A stretch of 36,060 nucleotides of DNA from Amphimedon queenslandica (taxonomy: Eukaryota > Porifera > Demospongiae > Haplosclerida > Niphatidae): NCBI RefSeq assembly GCF_000090795.2, contig NW_003546936.1, positions 1-36,060 on the forward strand, read 5' to 3'. The notes beneath the pieces were generated by a model. The model had not been told where the DNA came from. It worked only from the letters and a program-made list of their open reading frames with translations, and ran no database searches. Position numbers and translations under genes: made by a program. This document shows positions 17,624 through 28,559 of this stretch, in pieces. Each line of letters opens with the position of its first letter. Within the stretch, counting starts at the first letter, position 1.

Positions 17624-20600
17624 TCAAATACGAAGTTCTTCAATGATCTTTTTGGAAATTTCAGTCTCCTTCATTTTACATAAAACAATAATCAGCTGCT
17701 TCCAAGATGGTGACTTAACTTTATCTTGTTTTTTAAGCCAACATGCTAACATTTCCATTTTACAATCATCAATAACTCTCTTATCTTTCTCAATTCTTTC
17801 TAATGTTGGATACTTCAAGCCAAGCTTCAGACCTAGTTTTTTCCATTCATTAAGATCGTCCAGTTTTTCAAAAACATCATCCAAATCATCAATTTCTGAA
17901 AATAAAAATAAATAGACCTATATACTTAAAATTATGGTCATACCTAATGTTTTTTGAAATATTTCTTCAGATAAACTATCTTCCATTAGACCATTTTCCA
18001 CAACCTGCTCCTATAAAAATGGTAGTATAGCTTTAATTGAATTGACAGAAGGTATACTCACCTGTTGAATTCCAAACCAGATTAACTGTGAATCACTGAG
18101 CTCAATCAAATTATTTTTCTGTACACATTCAGCACTTCTTATTGCCACTTTACATATAGCAGGATGCACAGGCAGTGAATTGCAGGCAAGATTGTTACAT
18201 GGAAAACCAAATGAATGCTTAGCCTTGCACTTGTAATTAAATGATTTTGATATAACTTCAATGCTTTCATCAATAGCAAGTCGCACCTTTTGACATACAT
18301 CTGCTATTGATTCATGCAAATCACCCTTTCTCTTAAAATTAATCTCTATAAATCTTGACCATGCCATCAATATTAAATCAGCATGATAAGAACCACAAGA
18401 AAGGACTATTTTATTGCGATATTGCCGAGTATCATCAGCTAATTTACATTCAATATTATGCTTAGCATTAGAAAGAAGATGAGTTACTAAGCTACCGAAA
18501 ATTCCAACTGGAGTATAACCACATGCAAAGCTAATAAGAAGAGGAGGAGGGCAGGAGGTTGCGTCTTGATGAGCCTCAGAAAGAAGCACTGGTTTCAGAG
18601 CTGTAGGCATGAAGTATTTGTCATCATCAATAGCAACTATAGCATGTAAATGCTTCAATAAGGCAATTATTTCTCGAGCTGAAAAAGGATATTTGGATTT
18701 ATTATCTTTACTGTTTAGAACTTTTTCCAAATGTCTTACGAAAAAAGTGCCAAATTTAGTAAATTCCTCTTCTGTACGCTCACTGACTGTTCCATAAACA
18801 AAACAGCAATTAATCAGCTTTGTTACACAGTCAAAAATAGCTTGCAAGTCTAGAATGACTTTTTCATTCAGCTCAGGAATATATGGAAAATACATGATGG
18901 TACCCATAACATAGTGGTAAAACCATAGAGCATTCTTCATTTCATCAATGCTTTTAAAACCACATTCTATATTTGCTATTTTAAAGCATTTTTCAATATC
19001 AATGACACAATTTATTTCTTTTTTTTCATACAAAACTTGAAGTTTAATGCTAAGTATCAACCATGTCATTGGTACCTCTACAGATTTGAACTGTTTAGTA
19101 GCATTAAAGATTTCTTGCCTCAGTTTATCTATTTCTTTTGATGACTCATCAAGGCCATTAATTGGATAAAATAAGCAATTTTCATAGCGTTGAATTATTT
19201 CATGGACATCCAGGTCACATGTCTTAATCAATGACATTAAATGCTCATTTACAAGTTTAATCACTTCCTCTTTAACCATGTCTTTGTGGGAACCAATAAG
19301 AAATGCAGCTGGATATGTGGATGAATGTGAAACACCATCCTCATTAAAATTCATTTGCTGGCCATAACCAAGGCAAGCTATGCTAGACAATGAGCGCAAT
19401 ATCATGTCTTCGTGGTTAATACATGATGAATATACAACAGAATCACCCTCATCTTCTGACCGACAATAAATAGGAATTTGGTCTTGCAGGGGGATTTGCA
19501 AATCAAAAACAATTAAATTAATGGCTGGACCATTAACAAAAGCTGGTAATAGCTCATGAAGCTCAGGTTGACCTCCAGTATCAATGACTCGAACAAAAGG
19601 ATTTTTCTCAAGTTCTCTAATAGTAAACTTGTGTTGATCACTTTTTGATTTTTTAGAAGGTACTGAATTTGCTAAAATTCTAAGCTCTTTTAACTGTTTT
19701 TCAATGCTTTTAAATTTTTTTGGTTTACCTTTTCCTTGCTTCTCATGCCACTCATTAAAGCCTGATTTAAATTTTTTTGAACTATTGCCAGTATCATTAT
19801 AATTAGTGTCCTTTGAAGATTTAGCATTTTTTGAGATTCCATATCTTGTAGAAGGTGGCAAAACAGGTGGTCTACCTAAGGTTTCTTTGATGGCATTATG
19901 AGCATGTAATGACACTGTTTCAAGAAGGGCTTCGATTTGATCTCGAATATCCACCGGTGTCCATTTCATCTCACTAGAAGGTAATGAAACCTGCTCATGT
20001 GAGATATTACGAACAGCTATAACTTGAGGAGAGTCAGAAACACCAGTACTGATAGTACTTGCAAGCTTTTCTCCTAATAATCTCTGTTTAAGTGTTGTCT
20101 TACCTGCTCCTGGTGGCCCTGTCAAAATGCATTTCACAGGTGTCATGGAAATTGTAGCCCCATCTTTAAGTACTGTCTTGTAATAGTCAGCAAAACCTTC
20201 ATCACCTACAGAGAAACAAAAAATGTCACGTTTTGCACATAACATAAAAGTGGAAATTATACCTTGACTTCTGAAGTATTTGATTAGAAATCGTAGGTAG
20301 AAACTTCTATTTCCAGACTCATATGCAATTGTAATTGGTAGCTTTTCAGCATTGTTACGAATGTCAAACCTGCAAGAACTATCTGAAGTTAAAACTCTCA
20401 ACATTGTCACATTTTGAGCTTCACAAACATAGTGAAGTGCTGTATTTCCTAGGTCATCTTGTTTGTTAATACCACACTGCAGCAAGATGCGCCAATCATG
20501 TTTGCTTAAAATATTCACTTTTCCTCTCACAAAAGAGAGATCTTTCTGTCTAAGCTTCAATAAATTATCACTGTAACCTTGAATTATAAAATCAGCTTGC

Positions 20601-23600
20601 TTTTTTAATCCTAAAGCCAGAGAATGTAAAGGAGTTTGTCCAGATTGTTGTTTAATATAATTACATATTAATTTATTTCTGCAACGAAGGAGTAATTTGC
20701 TAATACTTTCAGGACACACTGCTTCACATGCCAAGTAAAGAGCATCTTTGCATTTCTCATTATTTAAAGACATAGCGTGTAGCATTAAACAACAGTTGCA
20801 CCTTTTATGAAAATCATATAAACCATGATATGGGCTCATTAAGTGTGAAAATGCCAGAAAATCATTATCTGACCTGTGAGTTTTTAATAAACTCAATAAA
20901 TAAGATTTTTCTTTGCAGCTACTGGCTTCTGCCACTAAAATGCAAGTCTGATTCTGATTGTTCCTTAACTTGGTATTGGTAGCATTAAGACTTAACAGAC
21001 GCTTTACGAGGACAAAATCTGGTTTTGACTTTTGACACTCATAGTGCAAGATTGTCATACCACAGGCGTCTTGAATGTTTGGATCAAAAGAAACATGATT
21101 TACTAAAATTTCCCAACACTTATTAAATAAAAGTGCAGCCTTGTCTGTAGCCTCATCATCACTACTTTTATAAAGACAATGAAATGGGGTTTCACCATTT
21201 TTATTTTGTATATTGACATTTGACATCAACTTAGAAAAAATATGAACATAATAGGCACAATTGTACATGCAAGCTGTATGAAGTGCTGTATTTCCTGCTA
21301 TATTAGAAATGAAAAGATTAGCTAATCCATATGAGTTGCTGCTATTGTCATCATTATTCACGAGATCCAAAAATGCTGCATATTGTGAATAACGAAGAAC
21401 ATGTAGTGGTGTATTACCATTAGTGTCAACAACATTCAAGTCAATTGTTTTATTTTTACAAAATTTATCAAACATTCTGGGATTTAATTTTGCCAGAATA
21501 TGAAAAGGAGTCGAATGCCCCTTATTAACAATATTAGTCTTGCAATTTGGAAAACAAAGTATTGAGTTTATTATTTTTTCTTTTAAGATCAAATCCTCAT
21601 TAAAGTGTGTGCATGCTAAGTGCAACAAAGTAAATTGATGATTGCTTTTATGGTTGATTGACATTTCAAAAGTTGGTATTTTAATCACTTGCTCCCACAT
21701 CTCTGAATGACAATTAGGACTACATTGGTCATAGTCAGGTAATAGTGACTCTTTAAAAAAGAAATTGCTATCACTATTGTTAGCCAGGCATAGCATTATC
21801 ATAAAATTTAGTAAAGGAGTGTCACCATCATTGTCAACTGCAGCTACATCTAGCTTAGTAATTTTAGTGTTCAAAATGAGTTCTGGGCATATGTGCAGCA
21901 TTGTTTGTCCTTTTGAGTTCTTAATATTAACAATATCAGCTATCAAACTCATGTCTAAAATTGTACAGGGAGGAACTAGAGAAGTTAAAAAAACATTACT
22001 GTGAATTTCATAGGCGAGATGCAAGCAAGTGCAATTGTCAGCATCTCTCATACACAATATATTATCTTGATAAGATAAATGCGTCTTAAGCAAATCAATA
22101 ATTTTTTTTTTACAAATGGAAATGTGAAAGACAGTCTGTTGCTTAGCATTCACACTGCGGAGGTTGATGTGTTTTTGCTGAAGTAATATGTCAATAGCCT
22201 CTAACTGACCAGAATTACAGGCAATATGGAGAGGGGTATTGCCTTCATTATTTTTTATTGTAACTAATCTTGGATTGGCATAAACAATTTCTCTAATTAG
22301 TGTAGACAAGGCTTTGTTGTTACAGGCTAAATGTAGACATGTATTGCCATTGACATCTTCAACATGAAACAAGTTCTTAGATTTTAAAAGATCAAAAATT
22401 TCAAAGAAACACTTCGAAGGAGTTGATGAATATGAAATATTCTGCTCTTCTATCATTACATGTAAACAAGTTTGCCCATCATCATTAACTTCCTCTGGCA
22501 ACACTATAGATTCAGATATTAAAGTAGAAACAGCATCTTTATTTAATAATTTGCAAGCAAGATGTAGTAATGAATTCCCATTTAAACAAAAAAATAATAA
22601 ACCTTTCCTTTGATAAATACTTTTAGACAATAAACTTTGAACAGGAGTACAATTTGCAATTGTTAGTATATCCTTTAGTACAGGTTCTGTTGTCTCTTTA
22701 TATTTAAATTCAGCAAGTAATGAATCAAATGGAACAGATGCTAGGCAATTTCTAATGCCATTGTCATTAACTATGACAACATTTAACAATACTACAATCA
22801 TCTTCTCTGCTAACCACTTAATTGAAAAACTGGACAAAGTATGTAAGCAGTATAACAAAATTTCTAGCTCATCAATAATACAGGTAATAGATTCATGCTT
22901 GATTAGGAAATCGAGACTCTGAAGTACAATGTCCTCTTGATATGAAACAAATGACTTAGCTGGTGAAAAAACTCTCCAACAAAGGGAAGCTAATGGCGTA
23001 TTCTCAAAATAATCTTTCTGTAAAAAAAGTACAGATGAATTTGAACACATTGTTAAAAATAAAATTACATGTGAACTAAAGTTCAAGCAAGCAATGTGAA
23101 GCAAATTTTGGCTGAAGTAATTCACAAAGTTTAGTAGATATCTGTGCTTGTCAATTTCAAAAATTTGTCTAAAAAGATCTTCTTTATCGACTTGGCACCA
23201 AATTTGTAAATAATCAGATGTTAAATAGAGTTCAGGCTTGAAGGAGCTATGCTCTGTTAGTAGAAGAATTGACTCTTTTATGCCCTCATACATAATTGGC
23301 CTTCGACTATTAATGTGAGAAGTTAAAATGCTAAGTGGAGTGTTACCAGATCGATTAGGAAGATTAACATCAATGCCCGGAAGATTAAGTAATATTCTAA
23401 AACATTCGACACTAACAAACTTTCTGGCATTAGAGCACAACAAATGAATTGGAGCTTTACCTTTTTTGTTTTGCTTATTAACCATGCTTTCAATTGAAGC
23501 TCTGCTGGTTAATGACTTAAGGAGGAAAGAAGACTTTGCAATACATGCCAAATGAAGTAGAGTGTTACCTTCTTTTGTATCAATTGGTAAATGTATATTG

Positions 23601-25462
23601 TCTACACTTGCCCCTTTGTCCATGAGTAATGAATAAATTTTACAAAAGACTACTAGTTTTGAGATTTTATAAGATAGCTGCATGCTTTGTAATGGAGACT
23701 TATTGAGATAATTTACCTTATTTATACTAAGGTCAGAAAAAGTAAGGAAATACTCCACAAGCGGAATGCACAAGTTACAGGCAGCATAATGTAAACATGC
23801 ATTACCTTCAGAATCAACTTCATTTGGATTAAAATTGTTGTTTTCAGATGATAATGTCTGAACAAAATTAATGAATCTTCCTGAGTTAATATCATACTCT
23901 CCAGAACCCTTTTTAGGGACATAATAAATATAACGGCAATAGTGATGCACCATATTAAGTATATCCTTACTCAAAGCGTTAGTTTTGTGATACTTAGTGA
24001 CAGCCTGTTTAAGAAATGCACGAAGAATGTCATAATATGAGAATGTCTCATAGCTTAATTTAGTCAGAAAAATGAAGACAGCACTTTCATTCTGAGCATT
24101 TAATATTGTGGGATCAAATGTTTCATGTTCCATCATTACTGATAAAAGAAAGACTATCTTTTCTTCTTGTCTTTGTAATCTTTTTTTTCTGGAACGCTTC
24201 TTTAATGCTTCATTGGATTCTTCATTGGCTTTAATTTTTTTAGAAATCAAACAAAGTTGTTGAACAAGCAAGTGTACAGGTGTATCACCATTAGAGTTAG
24301 GCTCTGATAAATCTATTTCTGACTCAAACACAAGCAAAAGATTATTAACAATAAAAAGATGTGCATTTTGACAAGCATAACGCAATGCACTATTGAGATA
24401 AGCATCTTGCACCGTAGAAGCTATTATTGTTTTTAAAACTTCAATGATTTCTTTGTCTTCAGATATTGCAGGGTCCCTAAGACAATATAAGTGGAGTGGT
24501 GTTAATTTTAATTCCTTCTCAAATAGCAACGTAATATCTTCAAAGTGTTTGTATACGGCAATATCAAAAGGGGTTTCCCTGTTTTTGTTTTTTGCTAAAG
24601 CCATTTCAGCATAACCACTAGCTATTAAACAATGAATGCTATCAAGCTGGTGTTCAGAGCAGGCTATGTGCATTAGATTATTGCCACTTTTATCCGGTAC
24701 AGTATAAATCTCATGATAATTATCTACATGTAAATGATACTTCATAAGGTTTGTTTGTCCTTGTGACACAGCCATTTGCATGAGCTGCTTACCTTCTTGC
24801 TTGCAAAGTTTTTCTTCGATACAAAACTTAACAATGTTAAACAACTTTTTTCTACACAACGAATCAAGAGTTTGTGTTGTAACTTTATGAACTTTACAAA
24901 CTTCTTTTATGAACTCTTTATGACTCACACTACCATTACCAAATGCAATTACTAAACCATTACTGAAATCATCATACAAACCCTTACAGTTCTGTAATAT
25001 AAACGAAGCCACCCTCTGACATTTAAATTGACAACAAACTTCAAATGGTGTATGACGTGAAACAGCAGTGTGACCAATGCCATAAAACCGCAATTCTTTA
25101 ACAAATACGTATACATAATTCAACTTATTGTACTTACAGGCACAGTGAAGTGCTGTGTAGCCTTCTTCTGGTGTTAAAGAGTCACGGAGAAAAGCAATGA
25201 GGCCTGAGCCCTTCTTACTCGACTTCTTTGATAATTTACGAAACACAGTGATCAATTCTTCAAGTATTTCCAGTGGACATTCACGATTCATCGAAGCAAT
25301 GTGAAACAGAGAGCCTCGGGGCGACCTTTCTTTAAACGGATTGATTTTCTGATTGTCACACTTACTAAGGGCATCCTTCAAGTCTTCCAGACTGCCATCC
25401 TTACAAGCTTGAACACATAAACTAAAACAGGAGCTATTCTCCTCAATCCCCTCCATTAGCAT
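17624..25462 (-). CDS. Giant ankyrin - Roc - COR - Death domain protein
   Basis: Four exons on the minus strand: 20263-25462, 18062-20205, 17944-18010 and 17624-17895, with introns of 57, 51 and 48 bp. All junctions keep frame and give 2560 residues. About 28 ankyrin-type units fill residues 15-1690 (for example GNTPLHIACNSGQLEAIDIL and GNTCLHLACNN). The Roc GTPase follows: P-loop GPPGAGKTT at about 1763-1771, switch II DTGGQPE at about 1942 and a G4-like GSHKD at about 2038. A COR region (about 2105-2400) includes WFYHYVMGTIMYFPYIPEL and VILDLQAIFD. A Death domain ends the protein (about 2477-2560; EWKKLGLKLGLKYPTLERI, ACWLKKQ, SWKQLIIVL). Known relatives such as DAPK1 have kinase-ankyrin-Roc-COR-Death; here no kinase is present. 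Inferred role: cytosolic GTPase-switched scaffold in death or innate-immune signalling. The start is MLMEGIEEN at 25462; the third-residue Met is an alternative. Confidence 0.9.
20206..20262 (-). other. Probable 57-bp in-frame intron in the Roc/Death gene
   Basis: The minus strand reads AAG|GTATAATTT ... TTTGTTTCTCTGTAG|GTGATG. The donor, pyrimidine-rich acceptor and length match the neighbouring introns (51 and 48 bp). Because 57 is a multiple of three and contains no stop, the open frame runs through it. Splicing gives Q-G-D-E at the join, just before the P-loop region. Retention would add 19 hydrophobic, Cys-containing residues. Confidence 0.7.
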
Positions 25463-25492
25463 TGTAATTTCAACCGGAAATTGAACTCAACC

Positions 25493-25612
25493 ACATAACA
25501 TAATTATTACAATGTGTAGGACAACAATAAAAATGTCACTCTTACTAAGGGTATCCTTCAAATCTAACCAGATAACATAATAATTATTATAATGTGTAGG
25601 ACACTAATAAAA
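25493..25612. repeat. Short tandem duplication upstream of the Roc/Death gene, with an exon-like insert
   Basis: Two copies of 'ataacataattattacaatg' plus 'tgtaggacaacaataaaaat' (25493-25532 and 25568-25612) flank a 38-bp piece (25534-25571) that closely matches coding sequence of the Roc/Death gene at 25354-25391 (shared 'cttactaaggg' and 'atccttcaa'). It lies within about 110 bp of the ATG, so it is in the promoter or leader. Confidence 0.6.
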
Positions 25613-25994
25613 ATAATAATAAAAAAATGAGTACACATAATCCATATCAGTTAGTCCCAATATATCGATTTGCATTTCATAATTATTCTCTCCGACCTAA
25701 AACAATAACAAATGAGTGTATTATAATAATTAAATTATACATAATATAAGGAGCTCATGTGCATGCAATTTTTTTCAAATTGACTGATGATTTGGTGGCT
25801 AAGTTAAATTTATTACCTTGCTCAGGCAATCATAAAAATGCATGGAGTCGTTGCAATTGATTATTCTAAAAATAGCAATAATACCTACATGTATTAGATA
25901 GTGTTAACAGGCAAAAATTACTATAAGGTGGGTATTTCATGCTCCTACATGTACATAGACCTTTTTCATGGGGCAAGGAATATCATTAACACGC

Positions 25995-26250
25995 TGTCAT
26001 GTCATGATAAAACTTGTGATAGACTGACCTTGCTTCCTCTGCCTCTTGTATTTCTGATCTCTCTTTATCTGTTAACTCTTTCATTTTCTCTCTATTATCT
26101 TTAAATAAAACAAGGATCTAATGTAAAAGATTTCCTTAGATGGTTTTTACTACATCAGCAACGCTAAATGTATCATTTACACCTTCTCCCTGAAGATAGT
26201 GTCTCTGTCTCATCTCATACATTGACACTACTACCATTTTTTTGAACATA
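25995..26250 (-). CDS. Two candidate minus-strand exons, unknown
   Basis: Not recognised. About 26150-26240 reads SMYEMRQRHYLQGEGVND, then TFSVADVV. About 26036-26103, after a good acceptor (tttatttaaag), reads NREKMKELTDKERSEIQEAE, then EAR with a GTCAGT donor. The second piece is strongly charged and helical (coiled-coil-like). The two frames do not join cleanly with consensus splice sites, and no further exons were found, so this may be the remnant of a gene. Confidence 0.3.
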
Positions 26251-26339
26251 CAGTAGTTACACCAACTTTTAGAATATTTGGATTTTGGAAACAATCCCAC
26301 ATGTCACAATAAGGTACTTTAATTGAGGTATAATGTATG

Positions 26340-26770
26340 AACATGCAGATTGCTCAAAAATTTGGTATACATGTACTATAGTACAAGGTATCATCACAAA
26401 GAAAAGAGTACTCAATTTAATTATTTCTGATACATGTACTTTATGTTGTGTCGAAAGTTTGAGCTGATTTTGATCAAAATTGGATTTTTATGAATTTTTA
26501 ATTTGCTCAATAATCGGGCTAAAAACCATGTTATAGTACAGGAACGTTGGCCAAATTTTATCAAAAATGACTAAGAGAGAGTTCTTCCTTTTTATAATTT
26601 TTTCTGATGAATATACATGTACTTATGTTGTGTAGAAGTTTGAGCTGATTCTGATCAAAAATGGATTTTTTAATGAATTTTAAAACTTGCTCAAAGGCCA
26701 TGTTATTAATCACAGTGCTTTTCATCTCATAAAGTATGCTGTTTAGCTCACTTAGCATGCTTTGTGGGAA
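26340..26770. repeat. Satellite units, inverse orientation
   Basis: Two units of the 160-bp family read in reverse relative to 13780-15250: 'ttatgttgtgtagaagtttgagctgattctgatcaaaa' appears at about 26625 and a close copy at about 26445. The end (about 26720-26766, 'agctcacttagcatgctttgtggga') also matches 12378-12421 and, inverted, about 14080-14110, so the unit is part of a longer dispersed repeat. Confidence 0.65.
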
Positions 26771-26779
26771 ACACTGCAC

Positions 26780-27690
26780 ACATGTAAGTGTGTATAACTA
26801 AAATTAGAGAATACTGTAAGTCTACATGTGTATGTAAAATTCACTAGTTTGTTAATGTTTAATTATCTATAGGTATGGATGCCATAAAAGATGATTTATT
26901 AGTGAGGAATTTTTCTTGCTAGCCAGATTCTGCATCCATGATGAAGGGCAGGGTCTGGCTACATGAGACTACTTTTTTCATTGTACAATGGAAATAGTGA
27001 AGGAGTTTGACAAAATGAAGCAAAGGAAGTCCATTTCACTTATTTTCCATATCAAGACATAAATATCTGGGCTGGAAACAATATGTCCCACTCCCACTAA
27101 AAAAGGCAGTGCCTAAGCCTTTAGCATTACATACATGTATATTACCAAGAACTAACCTCTGTGCAATGGACATACTCAACAGGAATTTCACATCTATTTG
27201 ATAGCTACAAAAAGAATAAAAGACAATACACTACAGTCCTCACTATCTAGGCTATGATTATCACATGGCAGGAGTCTATAACAGACTCCTGCACACAACA
27301 ATAATTGTCTATTTTCAATGAATTAAAATCAAAAATTCAATCAAGAAATGATAACCCATGCAGTATCATAAACCAGCAGATGGTGACAGGAATTGAAATT
27401 TTGTCTAGTATCATTATAGTGGATTATTTACTGGGTCTAATATTTGCTTGGTTACTTGCAATTTATGGTTTTAATATCATGGTACGCCCCAAAGCCACAA
27501 AAACTACAAATACAAAGCACCACCAGAATACATGTACAATATTGCTTCTACCAACTAATACTTTTACAATGACCATCAAAAATCAGAAAAAATTAATCTG
27601 TAAATTTTAATGACTTAATTACTGGCCTCACCAGCAATTAGCATGGGCGAAGAATAGTCAGGTGGGGCCTGAGTCAGGCCCTACCTGGCT
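26780..27690. other. No gene seen
   Basis: Contains a short spaced palindrome (TAGCCAGA ... TCTGGCTA, about 26920-26961) and a 101-codon open frame without domain features, judged to be chance. Confidence 0.4.
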
Positions 27691-28438
27691 AATTTTAATA
27701 AATTGTATTGCTACATTCCTTGTGCTCTACTACAATTTAAAGTGGACAAACCTTAAGCTATGTGTACACAATTCTCAAATTCTATAAAATGAATTATATG
27801 CATGTACATGTAACAAATATTGCACTGAATCCATTGTGTAATTGCTTATAGTACAAAAGCCTGACACAAACTTTTTTTTCAATACTTACATGTGTACATT
27901 CTTTGATAGGACAGGATGAAAATAAAAAAATCAACAAGTGGCAACCCTCTAATGTGGGGGAGGAGACACAGGAGAGAGGGAGAGAGATAGAGGGAGAGGG
28001 AGAGAATTGGACACGTGATTACACGTGTAAAAACCACGCCTAATACAGGCGTGGTAGAGGCGTGGTCTTAAGCGCGTGTAGTCACGTGTTCTGTAGTTGG
28101 GCCATGGGGTAAGGAAGGGAAAGGATACTTTTGTCCTAAAAAACTGGTGGAAAATACTCTACAAGCTGTGGATTTGGTGCATCATTTGTTGGATTTAAAG
28201 GTATCATTTATCATGCCTAGGCTAGTGTGAAATATTTATAAGTACTTTTTCAAATAAATTTATTTTAAGGGCTTGGTTTCATTGATGTGGTGGGTATTTA
28301 CTTAGGCAAATTTAAATCAGAAGTTTGCTTCATAGCATAAGTTGATTAATATATATCAGAAAATGTAAAAAATAGGGTGGAGTAATTTCTGGCCAATTTA
28401 AATTGGGATTTAGAAGTAACTAGATCTAGCGTAACATA
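27691..28438. repeat. Segmental duplication block, copy B (5' part)
   Basis: Matches copy A (5566-7040) in the same orientation but lacks the 510-bp internal stretch and both MITEs found there at 6821 and 7041. Three CACGTG boxes (28012, 28022 and 28083) and an 8-bp hairpin (CCACGCCT, loop AATAC, AGGCGTGG, at about 28034) are retained. Homology fades just after gtaacata at 28438. Confidence 0.8.
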
Positions 28439-28526
28439 GAGTAAGTGCTGTTATAAACCACTGGAAGTGAAAATTGTTGATCATTAGAAATTTTTAGGGT
28501 TGTAAGGCGTGGTTTTGGATGAAATA

Positions 28527-28546
28527 ACTTCCGGCTGCCATTTTGG
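28527..28546 (+). promoter_or_regulatory. ETS- and YY1-like promoter motifs
   Basis: ACTTCCGG followed by CTGCCATTTTGG resembles the ETS and YY1 motif pair common in TATA-less housekeeping promoters of animals. It lies 14-33 bp before the ATG of the RCC1-like pseudogene. Confidence 0.4.
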
Positions 28547-28559
28547 TTGGCAACTTTCA

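Noticed and set aside
26561..26779. 72-codon minus-strand open frame
   Set aside because: It is made of satellite units; similar frames arise from the same repeat elsewhere.
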